From Rhodospirillales bacterium (GTDB lineage: Bacteria > Pseudomonadota > Alphaproteobacteria > Acetobacterales > Acetobacteraceae), in NCBI GenBank assembly GCA_015654825.1, contig JAATGE010000285.1:1-8205 (forward strand): DNA of 8,205 bases, given 5' to 3'. The notes beneath the pieces are model-generated. The model searched no databases and was not told the DNA's origin. It saw only the letters and a program-made list of their open reading frames with translations. Position 1 is the first letter of the stretch; each line of letters starts with the position of its first letter. Below are positions 1-6,025 of this stretch, in pieces. The position numbers were made by a program, and so were the translations under genes.

Positions 1-825
1 ATCGAGGCGGTGATGCGCGGCGGGCAGCGGCGCATTGCGTTTCATTCCGAGGATGAATATCGCCTGCGCGCCCGCCGCCCGATGTTTACGTCCGGCATGC
101 CGTACGTAAACCACATGGAATGGCGCGACGAGGAATGCGCGTTCCTCGGCACCCGCCGGATCATGGCCCTGGCGCGCAAGACCGCCCGCCCCGCGCACAT
201 CGTGCACGTCTCCACCGCGGAGGAGTTCGAATACCTCGCCGGCTACAAGGACATCGCGACCTGCGAGGTGCTGCTGAACCACCTCACGCAAATCGCCCCC
301 GATTGCTATGAGCGCCTCGGCGGTTATGCCGTCATGAACCCGCCGATCCGCGGCCGGCGCCATTACGACGCCGCGTGGGCGGCGGTGCGCGAGGGCGTCG
401 TCGATACGATCGGCTCCGACCACGCGCCGCACAGCCGCGCCGCCAAGGAAAGGCCGTGGCCCGAAACCGCCGCGGGCCTCACCGGTGTGCAAACCCTGGT
501 GCCGATCATGCTGGACCATGTGAACGCCGGGCGGCTGAGCCTGGAGCGCATGGTGGACCTGATGGCGGCCGGCCCCGCGCGGGTCTATGGCGCGGTGAAC
601 AAGGGCCGCATCGCCGTCGGCTACGACGCGGATTTCTCCATCGTCGATCTGCGCCGCACCCGCACGATCGAGGAAAGCTGGATCGTAACGCCGGCGGGAT
701 GGACGCCGTTCGCCGGCATGCAGGTCACCGGCTGGCCGCAAGCCACCATCGTGCGCGGCATGGCGGTGATGCAGGACGATACGGTGGTAGGTCCGCCGCG
801 CGGCCGGACGATACAATTCAGATAG
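1..825 (+). CDS. Dihydroorotase-type amidohydrolase, C-terminal part (5' end outside window)
   Basis: The frame is open from the first base, so the gene begins upstream; about 274 codons are visible of the roughly 430-450 usual in the family. Class I dihydroorotases close carbamoyl-aspartate to dihydroorotate in pyrimidine synthesis. Visible family marks are HVST (metal-ligand His at 205-207), EVLLNHL (265-285, where many members have TPHH, so one His is Asn here), MNPPIRG (334-354, substrate loop) and SDHAPH (415-432, with the catalytic Asp at 418). The N-terminal HxH and the carboxylated Lys lie outside the window. The end resembles the usual amidohydrolase tail, with the 'GxxADFSIVD' strand and a 'GWPQATIVRG' segment. 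No pyrimidine gene is adjacent, so a related cyclic-amide hydrolase of the hydantoinase group remains possible. Family assignment is firm; the exact substrate is inferred. Confidence 0.85.
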   Translation: MEAVMRGGQRRIAFHSEDEYRLRARRPMFTSGMPYVNHMEWRDEECAFLGTRRIMALARKTARPAHIVHVSTAEEFEYLAGYKDIATCEVLLNHLTQIAPDCYERLGGYAVMNPPIRGRRHYDAAWAAVREGVVDTIGSDHAPHSRAAKERPWPETAAGLTGVQTLVPIMLDHVNAGRLSLERMVDLMAAGPARVYGAVNKGRIAVGYDADFSIVDLRRTRTIEESWIVTPAGWTPFAGMQVTGWPQATIVRGMAVMQDDTVVGPPRGRTIQFR

Positions 826-871
826 ATACGATCCAGCAATCAGACCGCCTCGGCGCCCCGCGCACAGGCAC

Positions 872-880
872 GGAGCGAAG
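872..880 (+). promoter_or_regulatory. Ribosome binding site that fixes the SDR start
   Basis: GGAG at 872-875 followed by CGAAG lies about 9 bases before the ATG at 885. It matters because the same frame stays open far upstream, inside the amidohydrolase gene. The Shine-Dalgarno match and the normal SDR N-terminus both point to 885 as the start. Confidence 0.6.
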
Positions 881-884
881 CAAT

Positions 885-1811
885 ATGGCCGCGTGGAATT
901 CCGCCGACATACCCGACCAGACCGGGCGGATCGCGATCGTCACCGGCGCGACCAGCGGGCTTGGATTGTGGTGCGTGCGCAGCCTGGCGGCGCGTGGCGC
1001 CGAGGTGGTGCTGGCCGTCCGCGACACCGAAAAGGGCGAGGCTACCGCGCGCAAGTTGCGCAGCCAGTTCCCGCTCGCCAGGCTGCATGTGCTGGAGCTG
1101 AATTTGGCGAGCCTCGCGTCCGTCTGGCATTTCGCCGTGCGTATCAGCGATACGCAGCCGCACGTGGATGTGCTGCTGAACAATGCCGGCCTGGGGCTGC
1201 AACCGGACCGCAGGGTGACGGAGGACGGGTTCGAGCAGCAGTTCGGCGTCAACTTCCTCGGCCATTTCGCGCTGACGGCGCGGCTGCTGCCGTCCTTGCT
1301 GCACGCGCCCGCGCCGCGCGTCGTGACCGTCGCCAGCATCGCGCACCGCCGCGGCCGCATCCTGTGGGAGGATCCGAACCAGACGGTCGGCTATAGCGGC
1401 CGCACCGCCTACAACCAGAGCAAGCTCGCCTGCCTGATGTTCGCGCTGGAGCTCGCTGCCCGGGCAACGGAGCAGCACAGCCGCCTGGCCAGCCTCGCAG
1501 CCCACCCGGGGCTGGCGCTGACCGGCTTCCTGACCGCCACCGGCCTGCCGGGCTTCATGCAGACCGCCGGCCTGCTGGCGACACGGCTGATTGGCCAAAG
1601 CGCGGAAGCCGGCTCCTGGCCGCTGCTCTATGCCGCGACGATGCCGGACGCCGCCAACGGCGACTATTGGGGGCCGGACGGCTTCAAGGAGATACGCGGC
1701 AACCCGGCCCACGCCGCAATCGCGCGCAGCGCCGGCAATCGCGCCGACTGGCAACGTCTATGGAAAACCGCCGAGAAGCTGACCGGCCAGGCCTACCCGC
1801 CATTGGCGTGA
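885..1811 (+). CDS. Short-chain dehydrogenase/reductase (classical SDR, retinol dehydrogenase-like)
   Basis: The 308-residue protein has a complete classical SDR layout. It shows the dinucleotide-binding TGATSGLG at 20-27, NNAG at 99-102, Asn123 in 'GVNFLGHF', catalytic Ser151, and YNQSK with Tyr176 and Lys180, so the N-S-Y-K tetrad is intact. The segment 'HPGLALTGF' is the usual post-catalytic strand. Arg46 after the second strand ('LAVRDTEKG') suggests NADP(H) preference. The overall pattern is that of the retinol dehydrogenase / protochlorophyllide reductase-like branch, cytosolic, with no signal or membrane segment. The aspartate often seen in 'LDLA' is Asn73 here. The gene starts 60 bases after the amidohydrolase stop on the same strand, so co-transcription is plausible. 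Substrate cannot be read from sequence; the family is certain. Confidence 0.93.
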   Translation: MAAWNSADIPDQTGRIAIVTGATSGLGLWCVRSLAARGAEVVLAVRDTEKGEATARKLRSQFPLARLHVLELNLASLASVWHFAVRISDTQPHVDVLLNNAGLGLQPDRRVTEDGFEQQFGVNFLGHFALTARLLPSLLHAPAPRVVTVASIAHRRGRILWEDPNQTVGYSGRTAYNQSKLACLMFALELAARATEQHSRLASLAAHPGLALTGFLTATGLPGFMQTAGLLATRLIGQSAEAGSWPLLYAATMPDAANGDYWGPDGFKEIRGNPAHAAIARSAGNRADWQRLWKTAEKLTGQAYPPLA

Positions 1812-1893
1812 ACGCATGCTCCTTCGAACCAATCGAATCGCATGTAAAAACCGCCAGCGCCCGCTCCAACCGACGTCGGCGAACAAGGAACAA

Positions 1894-1980
1894 TTAACAA
1901 AAGTTTTTGCTTCTTTTTTCAAAAAGAAGTGCTTTCTTCTTGTTCTTTTTTGAAAAAAAGAACCAAAAAACTTTTGTTAA
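1894..1980. repeat. AT-rich nested palindrome between convergent genes (likely bidirectional terminator / dispersed repeat)
   Basis: Outer arms TTAACAAAAGTTTTT (1894-1908) and AAAAACTTTTGTTAA (1966-1980) are perfect 15-base inverted repeats. Between them sit two further hairpins: CTTCTTTTT / AAAAAGAAG (1910-1918 with 1921-1929) and GTTCTTTTTT / AAAAAAGAAC (1942-1951 with 1954-1963). The whole can fold as a three-way junction. Its composition is far more AT-rich than the surrounding DNA. It lies between the ends of the SDR gene and the minus-strand lipoprotein gene, where a two-way terminator would fit, since each strand carries T-tracts. I recall similar sequences as a repeat in Acetobacteraceae that often causes spurious ORF calls. 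The rest of the 1812-2088 gap shows no gene. Confidence 0.7.
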
Positions 1981-2088
1981 CTTGGCTTTCGTTTCGGGTC
2001 GAAGCATCCGACTCGAATGTCATGCCGAGAAAATTCCAAATGCGATTCCCCTCCCGCAACCCTACCCTCTACCCCGTTCCTTTCTGCT

Positions 2089-2334
2089 TCAGAATGACCA
2101 GCGGGCGGCCGCGGCACGGTCTTTCTCCTGCGCCGGCGTCAGGGTGGTTCGCCCGTCGGCCAGCGGCATAGGGTGGTCGGGCAGGCCGGCGGGATCGGAA
2201 AAGCACTGCGCGGCGCCGAGCGTGCGCGTGCAAAACACCGCCGGCTCGGCTGGCGCCGCGCCGGCCGCGTTCGGCTCGGCCGCGCTTTGGCAACCGGTCA
2301 GCAAAAGCAGCCCCATGGCGACATTGCACCGCAT
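2089..2334 (-). CDS. Small putative lipoprotein with a CxRTLGxxxC motif
   Basis: This is an 81-residue protein on the minus strand with an ATG at 2334. I chose this start because it gives a compact lipoprotein signal: short n-region MRCN, hydrophobic VAMGLLLL, then lipobox LTGC with lipidated Cys15. The frame stays open further upstream, to 2445, but that extension has no signal character. A low-complexity Ala/Pro/Glu linker (about 18-32) follows, then CTRTLGAAQC with Cys35 and Cys44, which could form a disulfide in the periplasm. I recall small alphaproteobacterial lipoproteins with a 'CYRTLG..DCY' core, and this looks like a variant with Thr and Phe in place of the tyrosines. Function is unknown. 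No strong ribosome binding site is visible. It is convergent with the SDR gene and divergent from the YfgM-like gene. Confidence 0.65.
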   Translation of the reverse strand: MRCNVAMGLLLLTGCQSAAEPNAAGAAPAEPAVFCTRTLGAAQCFSDPAGLPDHPMPLADGRTTLTPAQEKDRAAAARWSF

Positions 2335-2484
2335 AAAGCACCATCGCCCGCCCCAGGTTGATAAAGCGTGCAACGCGCCCGCCCGGGCAATCGGCGATAG
2401 CCCGCCGGCCGCCCACTCCCCGACCTTTCCCCCGACCCGCGCCACAGCTATGGTCCGCGCCCTATCGAGGCTGGATTAGAGCGC
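2335..2484. promoter_or_regulatory. Divergent intergenic region, probable promoters for the lipoprotein and the yfgM-bamB-der cluster
   Basis: These 150 bases separate two divergently transcribed genes, so promoters for both are expected here. I see no convincing -35/-10 pair on either strand. It contains a GCCCGGGC palindrome at 2381-2388, which may be chance in GC-rich DNA. The call rests on gene arrangement, not on a recognised motif. Confidence 0.3.
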
Positions 2485-3177
2485 GTGCCGGATATTTTCG
2501 ACGAAGTGGATGAAGACCTGCGTGCCGACAAGGCGGGCGCGCTGCTGCGCCGCTATGGCGGGCTGCTCGTGGTGGCCATGTTGCTGACGCTGGTGGGCGT
2601 CGGCGTCTACCACACATGGCAGCAACGCAAGGAGGCGGCCGCGGAAGCCGTGGGAAGCAAGTTCCTCGACGCGCAAAAGGCGGCCGAGGCGAAAGCCCCG
2701 CCGAAGGACCTGCCGCAGCAATTCGCCGATATCGCGGCGACCGCGCCGGATGGCTACCGCACGCTGGCCCGCCTGCAGCTGGCGGTGCTGGAATGGAACC
2801 GCGGCCAGCACGACAGCGCGATCGCCGAATGGCAGGGGATCGCCGATGACAGCGCCTCGCCGCCGCTGCTGCGCGACCTGGCAAACCTCCTCAGCGTGCA
2901 ATATCAATTGGATACGGCCAATCCGCAGACCTTGAAGACCAAGCTGCTGCCGCTCGTGACAGGCGGCGGACGCTGGCGCCCGATGGCCGAACAGCTGACC
3001 GCGCTGCTCGATCTGCGCCTGGGCCGCACCGTCGAAGCCAAGCAGATCATGAAGCAGCTGGCGCAGGACCCGCAGGTGCCGTCCGGCGTGCGGCAGGTCT
3101 CGCAGGACCTGCTGATGAGCCTCGGCACCACCGGCGACGACGCCGACAGCGCCAGCAAGGCCGGAACCCACGGATGA
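2485..3177 (+). CDS. yfgM: YfgM-like membrane-anchored tetratricopeptide protein
   Basis: The 230-residue protein uses a GTG start at 2485. The N-terminus (acidic 'DIFDEVDEDLRADK', then 'LLRRYG') is that of alphaproteobacterial YfgM-like proteins, which supports this start despite a weak ribosome binding site. A single membrane segment spans about 25-44, with the charged N-terminus cytoplasmic and the rest periplasmic. The remainder is helical and rich in Ala and Leu, with TPR-like pairs at about 55-205 (TPR_21 type), and a polar tail. In E. coli YfgM is an inner-membrane ancillary subunit of the SecYEG translocon that works with periplasmic chaperones such as PpiD. Its stop overlaps the bamB start by four bases (ATGA), so the two are translationally coupled. 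E. coli also has yfgM-bamB-der in this order, which supports the assignment; functional equivalence is inferred. Confidence 0.85.
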   Translation: MPDIFDEVDEDLRADKAGALLRRYGGLLVVAMLLTLVGVGVYHTWQQRKEAAAEAVGSKFLDAQKAAEAKAPPKDLPQQFADIAATAPDGYRTLARLQLAVLEWNRGQHDSAIAEWQGIADDSASPPLLRDLANLLSVQYQLDTANPQTLKTKLLPLVTGGGRWRPMAEQLTALLDLRLGRTVEAKQIMKQLAQDPQVPSGVRQVSQDLLMSLGTTGDDADSASKAGTHG

Positions 3178-4505
3178 ATGACGCCAAGAGACTGACAAGG
3201 CGCACCGCCCTGCTGGTGCTGCCGCCCTTGGCGCTGGCGCTGGGCGGATGCAGCTGGTTCGACTTTCTGACCGACGAAGCCAAGGCACCGATCCACGGCA
3301 ACCGCGAGCCGGTGCTCTCGCCGGTCCGCGGCCTGCAGGAAGATGCCGTCACCGGCGTCACGCTGCCGGCCGTGGAAGCCAACCCCGACTGGGCCCAGCC
3401 ACATCGCGGCGTCATGCATATCGGCGGCAATCTGGCCGGCGGGCTGACCAAGGTGTGGAGCGCCGACATCGGCGAGGCGGGCAATTTTCGCACCCGCCTC
3501 ACGGCCGAGCCCGTGGTGGCCGGCGGCCGCGTGTTCACGATGGACAGCGACGGCGCCGTGGCGGCCTGGGATCTTGCCGGCGGCAAGCAGATCTGGTCGC
3601 AACCGACCAAGCCGGAGGACAGCCGCAGCGGCAATATCGGCGGCGGCATCGCCGCCGCCGGCGGGCGGATTTACGCCGCCACCGGGCGCGCCGAGCTCGT
3701 GGTGCTCGATGCGGGCAACGGCAACATAGTCTGGCGCAAGCCGCTGCCGGCGCCGGCGCGCAGCGCGCCGACGGTGGTCGACAAGGCATTGTACGTCTGC
3801 ACCGTCGATCAGACCCTGGTGGCGTTGAACAGCGAAAACGGCGCGCGGCTGTGGCTGTACCAGGCAACCAAGGCGGATGCCGGCATTCTCGCCAGCGCAT
3901 CTCCCGCGTTCTCCAGCGGCCTGGTGGTCGCCGGGTTTGAATCGGGGGATCTCGCGGCGGTCCGCGCCGACACCGGCAACCTGGCCTGGAGCGACAATCT
4001 GGGCTCGCTGAAGGGCAGCACCAGCCTGCTGGAGTTCGCGACGGTGCGCGGCGCGCCGGTGATCGAGGACAATCTGGTCTATGCCATCGGCTTCGGCGGC
4101 CTGATGGCGGCGCTCGATCTGCGCACCGGCCGACGCGTGTGGGAGCGCGATATCGCCGGCGGCAACACGCCGTGGCTGGCGGGCGATACGCTGTACGTCA
4201 TTACCGCGGACCAGCGCGCCGCCGCCGTTTCGAAGGAAGACGGCAGCGTGCATTGGGTCACCGACCTGCCGCGCTTCGAAAATCCGAAGAAGACAAAAGG
4301 GCTGATCACGTGGGCGGGGCCGGTGCTGATCGGCGGCAAGCTGGTCGCCGTCAGCAGCGATCAGCACATGAGCGTCATGGATCCGATCGACGGCAAGATC
4401 GTCTCGACCACCGAACTTGATGCGCCGGCGTCGATGGCGCCGATCGTGGCGCAGGGGGTAGTGCTGCTGCTGACGGACGACGCGACGCTGACGGCGTATA
4501 AGTAA
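3174..4505 (+). CDS. bamB: Outer membrane assembly lipoprotein BamB (PQQ-like beta-propeller)
   Basis: The 443-residue protein is a scaffold of the BAM complex, which folds and inserts outer-membrane beta-barrel proteins. A lipoprotein signal occupies residues 1-25, with lipobox LGGC and lipidated Cys26. A pair of arginines (9-10) before the hydrophobic stretch is mildly Tat-like. The mature part is a beta-propeller of PQQ-enzyme-type repeats, each with a 'VvaggrVf..d.dG.v.AwDl.tG...W' pattern. Clear copies begin near residues 112, 162, 203, 250, 300 and 340. Length is slightly above the E. coli protein (392), as is common in alphaproteobacteria. It overlaps the YfgM-like gene by four bases. 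Its TAA stop is immediately followed by a palindromic repeat that separates it from der. Identification is firm from repeats, lipobox and position. Confidence 0.93.
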   Translation: MNDAKRLTRRTALLVLPPLALALGGCSWFDFLTDEAKAPIHGNREPVLSPVRGLQEDAVTGVTLPAVEANPDWAQPHRGVMHIGGNLAGGLTKVWSADIGEAGNFRTRLTAEPVVAGGRVFTMDSDGAVAAWDLAGGKQIWSQPTKPEDSRSGNIGGGIAAAGGRIYAATGRAELVVLDAGNGNIVWRKPLPAPARSAPTVVDKALYVCTVDQTLVALNSENGARLWLYQATKADAGILASASPAFSSGLVVAGFESGDLAAVRADTGNLAWSDNLGSLKGSTSLLEFATVRGAPVIEDNLVYAIGFGGLMAALDLRTGRRVWERDIAGGNTPWLAGDTLYVITADQRAAAVSKEDGSVHWVTDLPRFENPKKTKGLITWAGPVLIGGKLVAVSSDQHMSVMDPIDGKIVSTTELDAPASMAPIVAQGVVLLLTDDATLTAYK

Positions 4506-4676
4506 GGCCAGGGCTCTGCCCTGGACCCGCTGGGGACAAGTCCCCAGACCCCATTAATTTTGGTACACGCTCCATGTCGGATTCGGAACAGAAATTGAAT
4601 CGGGGTCTGGGGCCGTCACGCGAAAGCGTGCTGCGCACGACGGCCCCAGCTTGGTCCAGGGGCAGAGCCCCTGGCC
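4506..4676. repeat. Palindromic dispersed element, copy 1 (bamB-der junction)
   Basis: The 171-base element has inverted ends. The left end holds two hairpins: CCAGGGC / GCCCTGG (4508-4514 with 4518-4524, loop TCT) and CTGGGGA / TCCCCAG (4530-4536 with 4541-4547). The right end is the mirror: CTGGGGCCGTC / GACGGCCCCAG (4607-4617 with 4639-4649), then CCAGGGGC / GCCCCTGG (4656-4663 with 4667-4674). A 31-base cassette (4613-4643) sits inside the third stem. The middle (4557-4600) is unstructured by eye. It starts directly after the bamB stop and ends 10 bases before the der ATG. No target-site duplication or transposase is seen, so it looks like a REP/BIME- or MITE-like non-autonomous repeat. 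Its hairpins could stabilise the bamB mRNA end or attenuate transcription into der. Confidence 0.85.
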
Positions 4677-4686
4677 TGTTTGTCTC

Positions 4687-6024
4687 ATGATTCCCACCGT
4701 CGTCATCGCCGGTCGCCCCAACGTCGGCAAAAGTACCCTGTTCAACCGCCTCGCCGGCCGGCGCTTCGCGCTGGTCGCCGACACGCCCGGCGTCACGCGC
4801 GACCGCAAGGACGCGGAGGCCATGCTGCGCGGCCGCAACGTGCGCCTGGTGGACACCGCGGGCCTCGAGGAAAGTGCGCCGGAAACCCTGTTCGGCCGCA
4901 TGCGCGCCAGCAGCGAAGCAGCCGTGGCGGGCGCCGACCTGGTGGTGTTCGTCGTCGATGCCCGCACCGGCATCATGCCGGCGGACACCCATTTCGCGAC
5001 CTGGCTGCGGCGGCAGAACCGCCCCGTGCTGGTGGTCGCCAACAAGGCCGAGGGTCGCGGCGGTGCGACCGCCGCAATGGAGGCATTTTCGCTGGGCCTC
5101 GGCGAGCCGCTGGCGGTCTCCGCCGAGCATGGCGAGGGCATTGCCGACCTGATGGGCGAAATCGCCGACCGGCTGCCGCCCGAGCACGAGGAAAACGTCG
5201 ACGAGGAGGCCGTTAGGCCGCTGAAGCTGGCCATCGTCGGCCGACCGAACGCCGGTAAATCCACGCTGCTGAACCGGCTGCTCGGCGAGGAGCGCATGAT
5301 TACCGGCCCCGAGCCCGGGCTCACGCGCGACGCGGTCGCCGTGCGGCTGGAGGATAGCGAAGGCGTGGTGGAGCTCGTCGACACCGCCGGGTTGCGCAAG
5401 CGGGCGCGCATCGAGGCACCGCTGGAAAAAATGTCGGTCTCCGCCAGTATCGAGGCACTGAAAATGGCCGAGGTGGTGGCGCTGACCGTGGATGCGACCG
5501 AGGGCCTGAACGAGCAGGACCTGCAGATCGGCCGGCTGATCGAACGCGAGGGCCGCGCCTGCGTGCTGGTGCTGAACAAGTGGGACGCGGTGGTCGACCG
5601 GCAGAAAACCAGGCAGGCGATCTCGGACCGGCTGGAAACGTCGTTGACCCAGATGCGCGGCATTCCCGTGGTGACCGTTTCGGCCATGACGGGCGCCGGC
5701 GTGGACAAATTCCTGCCCGCGGTGCGCCAGGCGCATCGCGTCTGGAATATGCGGGTCCCCACCGGTGAGCTCAATCGCTGGTTCGAAACGGCGCTGGAAC
5801 GCCACCAGCCGCCGCTGGTCGAGGGACGGCGCCTGAAACTGCGCTATGTGACGCAGGCGAAGGCGAGGCCGCCGACGTTCCTGGTATTCGGCACGCGGGC
5901 AGAGCAGTTGCCGGAGGAATATCAGCGTTATCTGGTGAACAGCCTGCGCGAGAAATTCGGCATGCCGGGCACGCCGATCCGCATTCAGATGCGCGGCACC
6001 AAAAATCCGTTCGACGGCGACTGA
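4687..6024 (+). CDS. der: Ribosome biogenesis GTPase Der (EngA)
   Basis: The 445-residue protein has the tandem GTPase domains unique to Der, which acts in 50S subunit maturation in the cytosol. Domain 1 has P-loop GRPNVGKST (9-17), DTAG (56-59) and NKAE in place of the usual NKxD. Domain 2 has GRPNAGKST (185-193), DTAG (232-235) and NKWD (297-300). The C-terminal KH-like RNA-binding domain runs from about 355, with 'RRLKLRYVTQAKARPPTFLVF' as its core. I chose ATG 4687, which gives the standard MIPTVVIAGRPN start. An in-frame TTG at 4651 lies inside the repeat and would add a non-homologous extension. No proper Shine-Dalgarno sequence lies before 4687, because the palindromic element ends 10 bases upstream. 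The next gene starts one base after the stop. Confidence 0.96.
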   Translation: MIPTVVIAGRPNVGKSTLFNRLAGRRFALVADTPGVTRDRKDAEAMLRGRNVRLVDTAGLEESAPETLFGRMRASSEAAVAGADLVVFVVDARTGIMPADTHFATWLRRQNRPVLVVANKAEGRGGATAAMEAFSLGLGEPLAVSAEHGEGIADLMGEIADRLPPEHEENVDEEAVRPLKLAIVGRPNAGKSTLLNRLLGEERMITGPEPGLTRDAVAVRLEDSEGVVELVDTAGLRKRARIEAPLEKMSVSASIEALKMAEVVALTVDATEGLNEQDLQIGRLIEREGRACVLVLNKWDAVVDRQKTRQAISDRLETSLTQMRGIPVVTVSAMTGAGVDKFLPAVRQAHRVWNMRVPTGELNRWFETALERHQPPLVEGRRLKLRYVTQAKARPPTFLVFGTRAEQLPEEYQRYLVNSLREKFGMPGTPIRIQMRGTKNPFDGD

Positions 6025-6025
6025 G

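Noticed and set aside
375..884. Upstream extension of the SDR frame overlapping the amidohydrolase
   Set aside because: The extension reads as Arg/Gly-rich out-of-frame sequence of the amidohydrolase. The SDR fold and the Shine-Dalgarno sequence start the protein at 885.
1907..2479. Plus-strand open frame starting in the AT-rich palindrome
   Set aside because: Its first part is Phe/Lys-rich translation of the palindrome and the rest lies antisense to the lipoprotein gene; no domain or ribosome binding site.
2904..4367. Long antisense open frame opposite the YfgM-like and bamB genes
   Set aside because: It mirrors real genes in GC-rich DNA, is rich in Arg/Ala/Gln/His without any domain pattern, and has no start context; a composition artefact.
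4506..4676. CRISPR or insertion sequence interpretation of the repeated segments
   Set aside because: There are only two copies, with no regular spacing, spacers, cas genes, transposase or target duplication; the pattern fits dispersed palindromic elements.
4951..5060. NKAE in the first Der GTPase domain as a defective G4 motif
   Set aside because: I recall Glu at this place as common in alphaproteobacterial Der; the other motifs are intact, so it is probably a lineage trait.
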